Positions 12,571-25,300 of a stretch of DNA of 64,000 bases are shown here, one piece after another. Each line of letters opens with the position of its first letter. Position 1 is the first letter of the stretch. A program made the translations under genes and the position numbers. The notes below the pieces were generated by a model. It had not been told where the DNA came from. It saw only the letters and a program-made list of their open reading frames with translations, and did no database searches. This stretch comes from Stercorarius parasiticus (taxonomy: Eukaryota > Chordata > Aves > Charadriiformes > Stercorariidae). The stretch lies in assembly GCA_013396915.1 (NCBI GenBank), contig VWZL01002825.1, positions 465,327 through 529,326 on the forward strand. The letters run 5' to 3'.

Positions 12571-15500
12571 ACAGTTAGTCTGTCCAACCCCACTGGAGCC
12601 CAACTCTCTATCTGGAAAGACAAAAAGCCTTTCGTTTTTCTTTTTTTTCTGCTGATTTCAGAAGTTTCCCACTGATTTCATTTATTTTTGAATCAACCTG
12701 GAAAGTTTAAAGTGAAAATGTAATGTTTTTAAACAACATGTCTGGATAAACCGCGTGGTTTCCTTCCAGTTTTTTATTTCAATTTTTCCTTTCATCTTGA
12801 GTTCGGACCAGGCTGTGCTTCTGAAAACAGCTGAGGTTATTCCGTTTTCTGCTTCTTGAGTTTTGATTTTAGGAATGCCTCCCTTGTATTTTTTCAATAC
12901 AAAGTTCTTCGTTGAAGACAATAGAAGGTGAAAAAGTGAGAAAGCATGAAAAAATAAAAATATTCCCTTTTTTCCACGTGTCACTTTTTTCTAAACTGAA
13001 AAGATTATTCAACATTATGCCATCTGGAAAAAAAGTAAAAAAGGGATGAAAAACATTTCTACCATATTTTGCCATTTTTTTGCCTTTTCTCCTTTTCCAG
13101 TGTAGAAAAGAATGGGTAGGAGGGGAAGGAAGAGGGAAGAGTCACCAATGAGGGAAAGAAGTTGTGTGAAAAAAAATTAAAGGGCTTAAAACGAAGCATG
13201 GAGTCTTATTTTTGTATTTTTAAACATAGGAATAAAGTGACATCTTAAGCTGAAAATGTTTTTCAGTCTGACGTTTCAAAATGAAACACGGATTTTCATT
13301 TCAAGGTATTATTTCATATCCACACGCACACAAACTCAAAATGTATTTTGAAATGAAAACAGCACAGGCAGAACCATATTTTCAATCCCCTTCCTCCCAC
13401 CAATAAATAAATAATTTGGTTTTCCAGGAAACTCTAAATCTAAGAACAGAGGGTGAAACGTAATGAAACAAAAGCTTGTTAGGCCGTATTAAGCATCAGG
13501 GTTTGCCGAAAAAATACGTGCATTAACATGGGTTATTTCTGGCATGTTAATTCATCGGTTAAGAAAGGATCTGCTCAGAAACATATGGGCATAATTTACT
13601 AGTTGTAAATAAAAGGTTTGTTATTATTTAGGTTTTTAACAGTTCCCCAGGTCACGGAGTTCCTGATGAAGTAATAGCTCAGCTCGGATCGGTTAACTTT
13701 TCCTACATAGGATATTTGGGAGACATTGCTTACAGTAAGAGAGCAGTAAAAGGACAATGTTTCCACCATTAATAAATGGTGCACGTAATTGGAAAAACCC
13801 CTCTCACCACCAAGCGTTGACCGGGATGGGGGGTGCTGGCAGGTTCCGTGTGAGTCGACGTGGTCAGTGGCAGGCAGAGCATCACTGAGTGCCCCACCGA
13901 GCATGCTGCCCTTGTTCCTCTGATTTTGTCTGCACCGTGATCCAGAAACACACCGGCACCTTCTAGAAATGTGTGCACCTGAGCTAATTTTAAAGTGACT
14001 TGGGTCAAGCTGGAGCATGACCAGCACTAACCCCCTTGGGCAAGTAGGAGGTGGCCAAAGTCCCTCTCCAAGTCCAAGCTGCTCTTGGCGGCTGCTTTGC
14101 CAGCTGAAACCTCGGCTCATACCCCCAGGCTGCGGCGCTGGGACACCCTGAATGGCAGAGCAGCAACATTTAAAAGGCTGTGACAGTTCATGGCCCCATC
14201 ACGAAAACCCTCGGTGGAAGGTCAGCAGATGTGGGCTGTATTTACAGGACACATGTGGAAGCTGCTCCTGGGTGGGAAACGACGCAGCTGTCCAGAGGGC
14301 AAAGCTAAATACACAAAACCTGGGTCTGCGGTTAAAGGCAAGCCACCTAAGAAGAGGTGTCGTCTTTGCTGCAGAAGAATGTGGACGAAATGCTGGGTGA
14401 AGTGATGTCGTAGCTCCAGCCAGGCTCGGTGCGTACTTGCAACTCACAACATGGTTTTATCCCGATTTTCACTGCTCTGAGAGCTTTATCAGCCTTGCAG
14501 TCTGCAAAGGGCTTTCAGATCTTTGGCCGTGGAAACTGCTATGTAAGCTTAGTCAAGATGCCTTCTTTTTTATTTTCTGAAACAGCACACAGGTCCATTA
14601 CGCGTCGTGTAAATCACTCACAGTAAATGTACGAGGCTGCAAAGTAATTTGGGGTTTTCAAGACTTTTCCGTGAGTTATCCACAATCAGAGGCAGCTGGC
14701 TACAAGCAGAAGAGATGAAGTGTCAGTGCACAGGGAGGAAAATTGTGCTTTCTGTTTCTCTTTTCAGTATATAAACCACATGCTGCATAGCTGGGTTGGA
14801 AATGAAATAAGCTTGTAGTTCTCCAGCTGCACAGACTGTACTTTTTAGCATTCTGTTACGTAAAGAGCATGCAAATATATTAGCAAGAAAAAAGCTGAAT
14901 TTGCCCATTAAGGCATGTGATTAATGCAGTGCTGAAAGCTCGTTTAAAGGACTGTACATTGCAGCTCACTTGAGAAACAGAAAGAAGAACCAAGAATACA
15001 AAAAGTGAGTCGAGCGTTCCGGGTATGAATGAATTCAGTGTGGCTGTAGAGGGCACTAAAGATCTTTACGATTTCTCGGAAATAAGAGAAAGCTGCAAGT
15101 TGCTTTTTGCACTTCGCTATTAAAAAAAAAAATTAACCCTCTTTCGGAGCAAGTGGGACCACATCAGACTCCAATATTACAGCTTCTCCCCTTTTAACCG
15201 CTAATAACAGGTTGAGCTAATTTCTGTTTTGATTTGGGGTTTCTTTCTTCCATTTCTAAGAAATGGGTAGCTGCGTGGAGCCCTTTCGTAGCACCGATTT
15301 CAGCAAGACCGAGTGTGTTCAGCACAAAGAAATCCCATTCCCTCAAATAAGAATTCTGCCTGAACTGCTGGGAAACGGCAATTTATCAGTCGGGTTGTTG
15401 TGGCTGAAAGAAAGGGACCGCAAAGAGATCTGGTCGCATTAACGTGAATCCTAAAAAAACTCCTGTGCATCTCAAAACACTCGGGGTGTTCCACTTCTTT

Positions 15501-16720
15501 AGCTTTGCGCGTCTCTGAAATTTCTGGGCTTGGCTAGAATAAAGCAAGTCTTTTCTTGTGGTATTTTCTGCCATCAGGAATTGGAAATCTCACAAGAAAT
15601 CCTGCTCTGATGAGATTCCCAGCCTGATATTTAGCTTACGAGAGAAACTGCTGATTAAATTTTGGATTTCAGTGCTTCATACGAGACAGGTCGCATTCTC
15701 CAAGAAATAAAGATATGAAATGCCCTGTTGTGGTCTGAGAATTGTTTTCAGATTGCAGGCCACTGACTCCAGTCCAATATTAAAGGCAAAGTCTGTATCT
15801 TCAATCAGCACGGGATGCCTTTTACTGCAGATTTCTAAGGATACTCGGCATTTATTACGTGCAGCTCCGCAGCTGATCCTGCAGCCTGAGCACAGACGCC
15901 TCTCCAGAAATCTGCACAGTCATCTTGTTTTTCCTGGGTATTCTGTCAGCTTTGCAACAGAGCCATAGTAGAAAATATAGCATGACTAAGAAGTCTGTCT
16001 ACTGCCCAATTATATTGCCATAGTTATAGTGGTGTAGCTTTCTCTGCAGCTTCTATTCTGGAATAAGTGTGCCTAATAATAACATTGTAATTACACTGCT
16101 ATGATTTCACTGGTAACCTGTCCCGTGTACTCAAGTCTTAAGTGCCTACCCAAAAAAATACCACACGGTGCAAAGGAATTCTGACAGACCCTTAGCAGAG
16201 CCACGCACACGCCTCTGGAATTGTTTTAACTGAACTACTGTAAGCCTTGCAAGTTACTGACCACCCTAAATGAATGTTGTCAACTACTTCTGAGTGCTTT
16301 GTGAGCTGCTTAATTCCCTTTAAAAAAGGAACTGGCTACTCGTGGCTCTCCTCCTCTTGAAATGGAGATAAATCAAAACGATGAGTTTTTAGCTATGGTT
16401 TGGGGACAGGTTTAAGTCAGGTTTATGGTTCAGACTCGATGGTAATATATAATATTGAGATTATAAAAGGCATTCTCAGCTTTTGGTCCAAAGTAAGAGA
16501 GCTGGTAGCTGTTGGAAGGGATTAACTTTGTGGCTACTGTCACGCCGTGAGCAGGAATGGGCTGAGAGCAACCAGCAAGTGAGATACGAGCTTGACTCTC
16601 TTATCTTGAGATCTGGTGGAATTTGATTGTCAGGTTCCATTTTTAGCCCATCTGTAAGTAGAGCCGGCCGAGTGGGTGTGACAAAATATTCACATCCATG
16701 AGCAGCTTGTCGGGGGGGTT
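12571..16720. other. Unique non-coding DNA, no gene seen
   Basis: A/T-rich near 12600-13400 with many A and T runs, then mixed. The minus-strand frame at 13599-14120 (173 codons, ATG) has no recognisable domain, and a second minus-strand frame overlaps part of it. The words around 16240-16260 and 16350-16375 vaguely recall MIR sequence but are too far apart to be called. Confidence 0.7.
13250..13360. repeat. Dense TTTCA/TGAAA stretch, possible old repeat
   Basis: I count nine TTTCA or TGAAA words in about 110 bp, including the inverted pair GTTTCA-aaa-TGAAAC near 13273-13287. The style ('gtttcattttgaaa', 'gaaaaacattttcagc' on the minus strand) resembles low-complexity self-complementary repeats that are common in bird and reptile DNA, but I cannot name a family. 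A somewhat similar style appears around 59325-59545. It may equally be chance clustering in A/T-rich sequence. Confidence 0.35.
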
Positions 16721-16849
16721 ATAGAATCATAGAATGGTTCGGGTTGGAAGATACCTTAAAGATCATCTAGTTCCAACCCACCCCACAGTGGGCTGGGACA
16801 CCTCCCACTAGACCAGGCTGCTCAAAGCCCCATCCAGCCTGGCCCTGAA
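16721..16849 (-). mobile_element. CR1 LINE 3' end, 5'-truncated
   Basis: Read on the plus strand this begins with ATAGAATCATAGAATGG, the reverse complement of the bird CR1 tail (repeats of ATTCTATG). It continues through the conserved block around GATCATCTAGTTCCAACCCA and then 'gaccaggctgctcaaagccccatcc', which is the usual order for the CR1 3' UTR. The element therefore lies on the minus strand. Only about 129 bp of the 3' end is present. Homology stops near 'ggccctgaa' at about 16849, where CR1 would go on into the segment before the tail. 5' truncation of this kind is normal for CR1, because target-primed reverse transcription usually stops early. It is non-coding and cannot move by itself. 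The boundary is good to a few bases at the tail and about 10 bp at the truncated end. Confidence 0.95.
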
Positions 16850-17880
16850 TGGTTACGTCTTGAATGGTTTGCTGGTTACGTGAGCATCTATCAATCATAT
16901 ACGTAGACATCAGCTTCTTCCTCCGCACACAATTCCCAGCCCATATATAAGGGATGGGTACTGGTAACACATCCTACTCTAAAAACTCCATCAGACAAGC
17001 GTGGGGTTTCAATATTAAACAGTCAAGAGGGGTTTGCTAGCCCCGTTTGGCCAGACGAGTCTTGCCGTATTGTTTCTTTTCCTTCCCTGGCTGAATGCCC
17101 ACGCTCTTTGGCATGAATAACTGCACGTTCCAGCGGAGCATTTGGTTTCCACACACACATGTGCATGCAGCCTTCAAATTCACTTCCACAAACATTTGTG
17201 TCATCGTAGGTTAATGGGTGCGTGAATGGTACTACATGAAAAGAGAGGTTACTGTGAAATTTCCATTAGAGAAGCAGTCTTTTGCACTTGAAAAGCAGCA
17301 AAATTATATGGGACACTTCTTGTCTCGGATACAGTGAATTCATGGATAAGTCAGATAAGTCAGCGTTAATGGCAATCAGCCAGTTGGACAAGGTAATTTA
17401 ATATCCACTTCTAGTTACAATAGGGTGCTGGTGACATGACCAGGATGGTTTTATCTGGATTTACACTAAAAGACAACCTTTTTTTAAAAAGCAATTGGAA
17501 AGGGAAAATAAAAATATATTTCAAACAGAGAAACAGAATAAAATATTGAAATCTGGAATGCAAGTTCTCCCTAGGAACCGCAGATACTCTAAGTTAACAA
17601 AAAATGATGTAGCTTAGCTTATAAAAATAGTAAAACAGTAAAAAGGTACCACATGTTCCTCCTGGACTGCAAGCCAAACAATTGTTATTACATTTAAATC
17701 ATGTTCTGACATAATGCTATAGAAACCCTGGAAAAAATGGAGCCCACATTGACGAACTCTACTGCACTAAGAAGGCACTGTGTGTTTGGAGCTGAGCATC
17801 TCAGTTGCTTAAAGACACTTTATTAGCCACTTTTCACGAGAAAACAAAATATTCCGATTCCCCCATTCTCAGTAGCCACG

Positions 17881-18060
17881 CTGTATCGCATGAGAGCGAG
17901 TCAGCTTAAAATCGATGGCACCTGAGCTCGATGAGCTCGGCAGCCCAGCGCGGGAGGACTCCGCTGTTGGCCATCGCTGGGCTCTGCAGCTCCCGGCTGC
18001 GCCGAGGGCGATGCCAGACCTGGGACAGACGCAGAATACTAATCGGCAGCTGTGGAGTTG
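17881..18060. promoter_or_regulatory. Second CpG-rich patch
   Basis: About 15 CpG dinucleotides occur in 180 bp, with two GAGCTC sites nine bases apart (17924-17929 and 17933-17938) and the words GCGCGGG and GCGCCGAGGGCG. The flanks are AT-rich and CpG-poor. A TATATAT word (about 18135) and a long pyrimidine tract follow. It may be an unannotated promoter, an enhancer, or a GC-rich spot of no function. The open frames here on both strands are not convincing. Confidence 0.3.
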
Positions 18061-18157
18061 CCTGTTTATTTTTTCTTTTTGAAATAGCCATGCAAATAAG
18101 ACCCTGGCACAGAACATCAGTGCCCCTGGAGCTTATATATGATACACAAGATTCATT

Positions 18158-18252
18158 GCTTTCTTTCTCTTGTTCCCACCCCCACCCTACCTCACTTCTA
18201 GTTCTTTTTTCTTCCCTTTTTCTTTCTTATCCATTCTGCCCCCATCTCCTCA
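18158..18252 (+). repeat. Long polypyrimidine tract
   Basis: About 95 bp is strongly pyrimidine-rich on the plus strand ('tgctttctttctcttgttcccacccccacc', 'cttttttcttccctttttctttcttatcc', 'tctgcccccatctcctc'), broken only by scattered A and G. It lies about 100 bp downstream of the CpG-rich patch that ends near 18060 and just after a TATATAT word at 18135. A splice-acceptor role cannot be supported because no convincing AG and exon follow. A low-complexity tract is the safe call. Confidence 0.7.
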
Positions 18253-21200
18253 ATTTACGATGAAAGCACAGTTCGCCTGGTGGTAAACCTGCCAATTATT
18301 AAAAAGGCTCTAATTTTTCGTAAGTGACTTCGAACTGCTCCTGCAAGTCCGACGCCTGAAGCAGTGGGCACTAATTCTGAGATGAACACAAGTCCTGTCC
18401 TGGGAAGAGTCTCAGCTTCATGTATATCCATCGGACAGGAAAAAGTGTTAGCAACACCTTAAACAGGCAGCCTAGAACTGGCTAAGCCAGTTTTCATAAA
18501 TTGATTTTCATTCACTGTAGTGTTGCTATATTCTCAGTCGGTTGCAAAAGCATAAAACCAGAATTTTTTGCGCCTGAAGTAAAAGCTACCTCGTACCTTG
18601 TAACATATTAGGCCCTAAGATATGTAGAAATTTATGTGAGACTCGTGGGCATTTATGGATCTAAAAATTCTAGGTGTATTTAATTCCCCCACCTCTTTAA
18701 ACTCACAGATCTAAAGCCTAGTTTCAGGGGCTACATGGCAAGAATCAAGATGTCCAGATTGTAAAGCCATAGCATTTCAGCTTTTAAAATAAATCTAACA
18801 ATAATTGCCCTTATTGTCATTTGATTAAACACGTGGGAACTACACTGATATAAAACTGCTGCAGGTAGAAGGGCCTGAGGTTTTTGCTTTTTTTTTGCTC
18901 AGGGCTTCACTTAGGCCCTGAGGTTAATGCTCATTCTGGTGTCTGAGGCGACAGGAGTCTGCTTTTCCAGAGCGTCCCAGCTATGTTTGTCTCAATGACC
19001 CCTCAGAGATATTTCCCATCCCTTCAGTGACTTGCACGTCAGCAGCTCTTGGGTAACTGCTTGATTTTCACGTGTGTCCCAAAAGCTCCAGTGTTGCTGA
19101 TTCGGCAACAGCATAAGAAAACTTCAGGCGGAAAATCTGGTTGGGCTGTGGAGCAGCTGGACCCCAGGGACGGTGTGATCCCCGGTCACACAAGGCTCTT
19201 TGCACATGTTACTCTCCAGCTTCTTACTTGTAGAGGACCCAACATGGTAATAAACCAAAATAGAACAAGAGTCTCCTGTTAATGATTTCTACAAGTTTCA
19301 TACTAAACCTCCCTGCTGCCATCCTGCAGTGCAGCTCACCACGTCTCTGCTCAGCAGTCACAAAATATTAGTCGTGGTGCCCCTGTCCTTCCCCAGCTCT
19401 GCCGGCTGGCTTCGTATCTTTCTTATCGTGTTATGCTCAAAATGAGCTTACAAACTCCTTCCAGCAAGGACACAGCGGACCGGTTCCTCTTCATGGTGAC
19501 TTGAAGGAAGCTCAGTTGATTTCCACCATCTGCAAGGTTTGAGCTCATTGAGATTTCATCAGTTCACTCTCCTCACCATTTCGCTCCACCTGTTAAAGTA
19601 GCTTTAAAACACTCCCAAAGTGAAAAGTATGAAGCGCTTTAGTCCCTGAACTTCCCACAATCCAAACCTACTAGTTTAGCAGAGGCACATAATTTGTTTC
19701 CAATTAGCATAAACAAGTCCATCCAGATTATACTGCAATATGAAAACAGATCTAATGTGATTTGATCAATTCCAATGTGAATCTGCCACAGTTTATTTGT
19801 ATGGAAAAAATGATGTGGAAATATGGCTATCTTTTAGCTTCCAGAGTGCTTTTAGCTCAGTGAGGTCTGGGTGGTCCGTGGAAATGAGATGATCGGACAG
19901 GTATTAAAATGAATCGTATGAGCATTTGCTAGGGAGTCAGCATGTCCCGAGGCGAGGGGCGAATTGGATGGGCTGATGGAAAGGGCTGCAGCCAGAGGTT
20001 TGTGGCACAGCGTGGAGTTCCAAAAATCTTGTAGGCCATAAATGAATTGAATATTTCATGTTTGAAGGCATTCCCTTTTCTTGGAGAAGATCAGTCATTT
20101 CATCTGTATCTAGTGTCCATGTGCAAGTAGCAACATATTAAAGCGGTGGAGGGTGAGGTAGATTTTAGATGGAGACTTTCTGGCTTTGACTGATGTCTGA
20201 TTTTTACTGTTTCCCAGAAAAGAATGAGTCTGTGGCTCCTGTCTCAAAAACTAGGTCGTCTGCTGCATTGAAGATGTGAGAAACATTACTGAAATCTGTT
20301 ATCCAACAATGCAAAATACTCTTGACCACACACTTCTGCTGCATAGCAGGGATTTAAGAACTCTGTGGGAATGCAGTATCCTGTATCAGAGGGGAACACT
20401 TGGGATACAGGAGTAAATCTGAGACGCTTATTGTGAGCAGAGCTGGAATGTGTTACCCTGCATCCCAGATCTGACTTCACTACATCTTAATCAGTCTCAT
20501 CAGAAACTATTAGGAAAAAAAACAGGTTTAGGTTTCAATGGTTGTAGTACAAAATATCTTCAGATATTGAATTTTAGCTTGCAGACAACAAGAATGCATA
20601 TTTAAGTCCGAATGGGTATTAGATAACTTGGAATGCCCGCCTAAAATAAAAGAAATGAAGTTTCAACTCCTTACTCCATCCCAGGCATGCTGGGATATGT
20701 CTTTATCACCCACAGTGTTGGGATTAATAGTTCAGGCGCGGCATTCTATTAGCCCTGTTACACGGCGTCTGACCTAGGGCCGTCTTTCATCCACTTGACT
20801 GGGAACACAAACCAAGATCCTGCTTGTCTGTACCCTTAATGTGGACATACTATACTCACTAGAGGCAGAATTTGTCTTCCTTGATGTTAATTAGCTAAAA
20901 GCAGAATAATGTCTCTGCACTGGTCACCTCTCTCCTTCGGAGAGAGAGAGATGCCTCAGCAGAAGGATGCTCCTGACACCCTTACACCCTCCTGATCTAA
21001 GGGCTGGGTGAATCCCTCTTTGGAGGGTGTGCGGCCAACCAGCTGCGAAGACAGCATGGAAGATGGGGAGTTGCTCAGGTAATGAGGCCAGGGAGGCACT
21101 TTATTTTCAGTTTCAGATACGTTTATGTCCTGGATGGATGTCTTGGGTGAGGAGTCAGTACACAACCCTTCTGCACCCGCTCTGCCCGAACCAGTAACCA

Positions 21201-22214
21201 GATATTTCCTTGACTCTTGTTTCCCAGGCCAGGTTCAGCTTGTGCTGCTTAATGCTGTTTCTTGGATCTTCTCAGCTGGTTTTGAAGTAAACAAAGGGTC
21301 GGACTTTCCCGTAATCCTCACACATCATTGGCATCTTTGTATGTCTCTGCTGCAGAGCAGAACAAACACAAAGACTGCATCTCCATGTACCCTCTGCACC
21401 AAGTCCCTTCAAGTGTAAAGTGAAAACGTTGGCAGGGAAATACGGGACAGTTTGGTAGTTGCCTGTGCCCTACCTGGCTTGCAGATAAAAGAACTGGATT
21501 GCCAAGTCTCCTAGTCTTCTAAGCTTGACGAACCCACACACTAGGCATTTGAATAGACATAAAAAGTTGAGGGAATATTGCCTCTAAAGCTACAAAGCTT
21601 CACTTCTTGTATTGCTTCTCAAATTAATTCAGATAATGTTACAGAACTCCAGGCTCCTTTATTTCTGTCACTCATTGTGCTGTTTCATAAATCACGGATT
21701 CCTATTATTCTTTTCTTTTTCATTCCACCTTCCTGAATTTTTCACTTGTTTTCTTTCCCGTCTCCGTGTATGTGTTCTCAAAGAAACAGTTGTTGTGCAC
21801 AGAAATACAGCCTGGCTTTATGCAGACTGCAGCAGAAAGAACAGGACTCCCCAGCCACAACAATAAAACCTTCAGTGCTCTCTGTATGGCTCCTGGGTGC
21901 CAATCCCACACAGCTGGTAAAAAGCTTCTTAGCATCCCACAACCCTGGGCAGCAGATGCTCCAGGGATCCTCTTAGTGCCAACGGTCACAAAACATTTAG
22001 TAAATAGTCCCCGAGCTTCCTGAGCACCCAAATAGATGAATCAAGTTGGTCAGGCAGAAGGTTAGAACTGATCAGTCCTGTTTTCCACCATAGGCCGCTG
22101 CAGGAGAAATCCAAGATCCTTCCCCTCCAGGGAGCCACCAAGCTTTCCAGTACTCTGGAGGCAGAGAGGAAGAGGAGATGACAACCCTCAAGATCATTTG
22201 GAGCTTTCACAATA
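18253..22214. other. Unique non-coding DNA, no gene seen
   Basis: Mixed unique sequence with no transposon, microsatellite or frame above about 105 codons. The GC-richer stretch at 21720-22030 is open in several frames on both strands, and none is convincing. 16850-17880, on the other side of the second CpG-rich patch, is similar and also empty. Confidence 0.7.
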
Positions 22215-22350
22215 TTCCAAGTCCTCGTGTTAGTTGGTCATTCTCTAAAGATATTTGTTATATAAGTTCAGGTTTGGGGTGTTATTTGCTAATTACTGTT
22301 GGTATTTAATTATGGCAAAGTTTAAATTACACAGGCAGCCACTAATCCAC
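22215..22350. promoter_or_regulatory. Candidate conserved non-coding element
   Basis: TAAT-rich unique sequence ('ttgctaattactgttggtatttaattatggcaaag', 'agccactaatccac') lies between two GC-richer stretches. Several homeodomain-type cores (TAATTA, ATTAAT on either strand) are present. Nothing else supports it. Confidence 0.18.
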
Positions 22351-25300
22351 ATTATTCAAAGACATTTCCAAAATTCTACTCTAAACATTCTTTGCGGTCC
22401 TTAACAAACAGAGGCAGTTCTCAGTTGGCCCAAAAGTCACACTGCAAATATTTTCACAAAAGCAAGGATGAGCAAAATGATCCTAGGGCCAATTCAATTC
22501 ATTACACAAACTTCCACCCATGTTTAATCTGGAGAGACACATTTATTTTCCTGAACTGCCTTCCCAACCCTAAATGAAATTAGGACCAAGCCTACTTGGA
22601 CCATCATGGATTTAAGAAAAATATGCATTAAATTAATTTCTAGGTCTTCTTACCTTCCCTACTACTGAGACAGAAGTACTGTTCCCTCCCTGTTCAGACA
22701 CTCCTCGGTGCTCTGTGTAAGAGAGAATTAACAGAAGTTGGTTCTTCATTAGGAGAGTAGCTCCTGTTTTTGGAGATGGAGGTTCAAGTTCCTGCTTTTA
22801 CACAGATTATATCATTTGCCCTCCTTTACCCATACAGAAAAGAAATATTATTTCCTTAATAATTGCGTTAGTATTTACAGTGATGAGACATGCAAATAGT
22901 AGTGGATGGGGAAGCTGCTGTGTGCTCATCCAAGTACATTGCCCTGTAACAACGGCATAAACATTGACAACAGTGAGGTAATGTTAGCGTAAAGCTATAA
23001 ACTTTATTCAGCCCCTTACAGCACACACCAGTCTAGCTTGATGGGACTCAAGGAAGAGCAAACAGGAAAGCAACTCAAGAAATCTAGTTAATCCACCTCA
23101 AGCACCCACTGGAAAGAAAACAGGGCAAGCTGTTAGCTTCAAGGGTCCTGTCTCCATAAAGCTGGGGAACTCAGTTTGCTACAGATAAAAGCCATTATAT
23201 TAAACATCCACCAAAGAGTTAAAAGACCGTCTCAAATGGAGAAGTGTGACTCATGCATGAGAAGCTATCTAGGGAGATGGGGTGATAAAGACAGCAAGGA
23301 GTTTGGAGATGCGTTCTGGTCACAGCAAAAGGTTGTCCATAAGCTGTGGACACAAAAGCTCTTCTGGATCCAGTGCTGCTGAAGGATGCCACAGCCGCCA
23401 GCCTGCCCGTACTGCCTGTCCCAGCCTCAAAGCTGGTGTTTTCTGCTCGCCACCTCTGACTGGTGAGCTGCTTGTAGAAATGGTCTGGGGCCAATTCATC
23501 AAAAACAAGCTGACTCAAGCTTAAGCTGTTTAAATACTAAGTCTTTGATAAGATGGCAGGGTAAGGAAAGCTCCTGGAAGAGATGAAGGAAAATAACGTC
23601 TGTATGACTCGCAGAATGACGTCTAGACTGGGCCGTTGTCCAAAGTCCTACAGGAAAGCGAGAGTGTGCATAAGCTGGCTCATTGATCTCCAGACTTGCA
23701 TCCATTTTCACCAGAAATGTTTTTGTTGTAAGAAAACGGGAGCAAGCCCTAAACTGTGGATCTCAAACATGTCAGCATGCCCAACAGTGTGGGGTATTCA
23801 CAAATAATGAGATGTGGTTATATATATATACACGTGGATATATGTGGGTATATATATACACGAGATGTGGTATATAAACAACGTGGTTATAACGAGAGGA
23901 ACAAACCACGAGCTTCAGGTTTAAATCCCCCTGAATCTTTTTGTCAAGTGCATCACCTTGGTTCAGGCTTCTTTGTTGGGAAAGAAAAAAGCCAGTTGTG
24001 GGAGATACAGTTAGATTCTTTAATTTTCTCCTTCTCCAAATTTGCACTTCGTATCTATCACCTTGAAAAATCCTTGTTTTGTTATGCTGACTCAAGAAAC
24101 CACTTCAAGGTTACAAGAGGCACACAGTATACTTGGGAAAAGATCTTTTTATTCTTTCATGTTCTTGTTCGTGCAGGTTTCATCCAAGCTGTTTATTGGT
24201 TGTCACAGCTTTAAAGTAAAACGCATCACGTAGAAAATCCTTACCGCAGTCATCCAGGACTCTCTGCCAGACACCAGTGAAGCTGTTGTGACCCTCCAAA
24301 CTTCCTGCAAAACCGAACAGAGTTGGTGTGCTGGCACATCGGAGCTTGATGGCTATTTAATAACCCTACCACCTTTGCGAATGCATTCATAAATTGAAGC
24401 AGAAAGATAAGGAATTTTCCCTTCCTTTTTTTGTTTAACATCTTCTAATTTTGGTGACACTAGTGGATTGCCCAGAGCTAGGATGGCCTGCAGAACTCTT
24501 GTGAGTGTCCTCAAAACCAAAACAATTATGCTCTGCTCTGCAACCCAGGCGAGTGCTTGCTGTATTTGAGAGCGAACTTCTTTTTGCACCAGCAGACCTC
24601 CATTGCCCTACACCCTCGGCCGGTGTGTTGTGTACTGGATCTTATCCTCCTTCACAAACACTGGATGTTTTGCAGTTTTGAAGGAATTTATCCTGTGTCT
24701 ACTAATGTTGAGATTTTATTCTTTGAATCCATGTTATTTGCTATTTTAGTTAGCTACAAAGTTTTAAGTTTCTTTGGGAGCAGCGAGAGACAGTTCTCTA
24801 CCTTTAATAACTTTTTTTGGAAACCACAAGCATGGCAAGGAATTGTTTTCTTCGTGTGGATTCTTTAACTGGCCTGTTTGTAGTAGAATTAAAAGCTTGT
24901 AGTGTTCACCCAAGTTAAAAGTTCGCAGCTTGAGTATTACAAAAATTAGGAAACTCCATGAGAAATCAGAGAATCTTCAAATCTGCATTTAATCAAATCC
25001 ACTTATTCTGCTAACACTTTGCAGATTCTTATTGTAACTGGTATTAATTTTTCTCCATTTTTGACCATCTAACTCAACCAAGACTCTGTACCTTTCCGCG
25101 TAGCCTGAAAAAAAGAGTGAACAGCTCAGACTTAGTAAATGGACCTTGCTGCTTTTAACCCCCTCATAAAATCAAATATTATCTTAAGAAATCCTAATCA
25201 AATTAATCTTCAACTCCATCTTCCCTCTCTTCACCCTATGACTTCACCCTGAGCTTGCCTGAATATGACCTGAATCTCATTTACTTCCCATTAGAAAAAA

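Noticed and set aside
12296..12655. 119-codon plus-strand and 107-codon minus-strand frames in the CpG-rich patch
   Set aside because: Both frames exist because the DNA is GC-rich. No codon bias or domain is seen on either strand.
13599..14120. 173-codon minus-strand frame as a gene
   Set aside because: No recognisable domain, overlapped by another frame on the same strand, and mixed composition along its length.
16239..16375. MIR-like words 'ccttgcaagttact' and 'ctcctcttgaaatggagataa'
   Set aside because: They are in the right order for a MIR but too far apart, with no matching sequence between them.
22781..22791. GGTTCAAGTTC as the B box of a tRNA gene or SINE
   Set aside because: No A box, no cloverleaf and no SINE body could be traced around it.
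23756..24214. 152-codon plus-strand frame with repeated Tyr/Ile blocks
   Set aside because: The repeated blocks come from the TATATA short tandem array. The frame starts at GTG.
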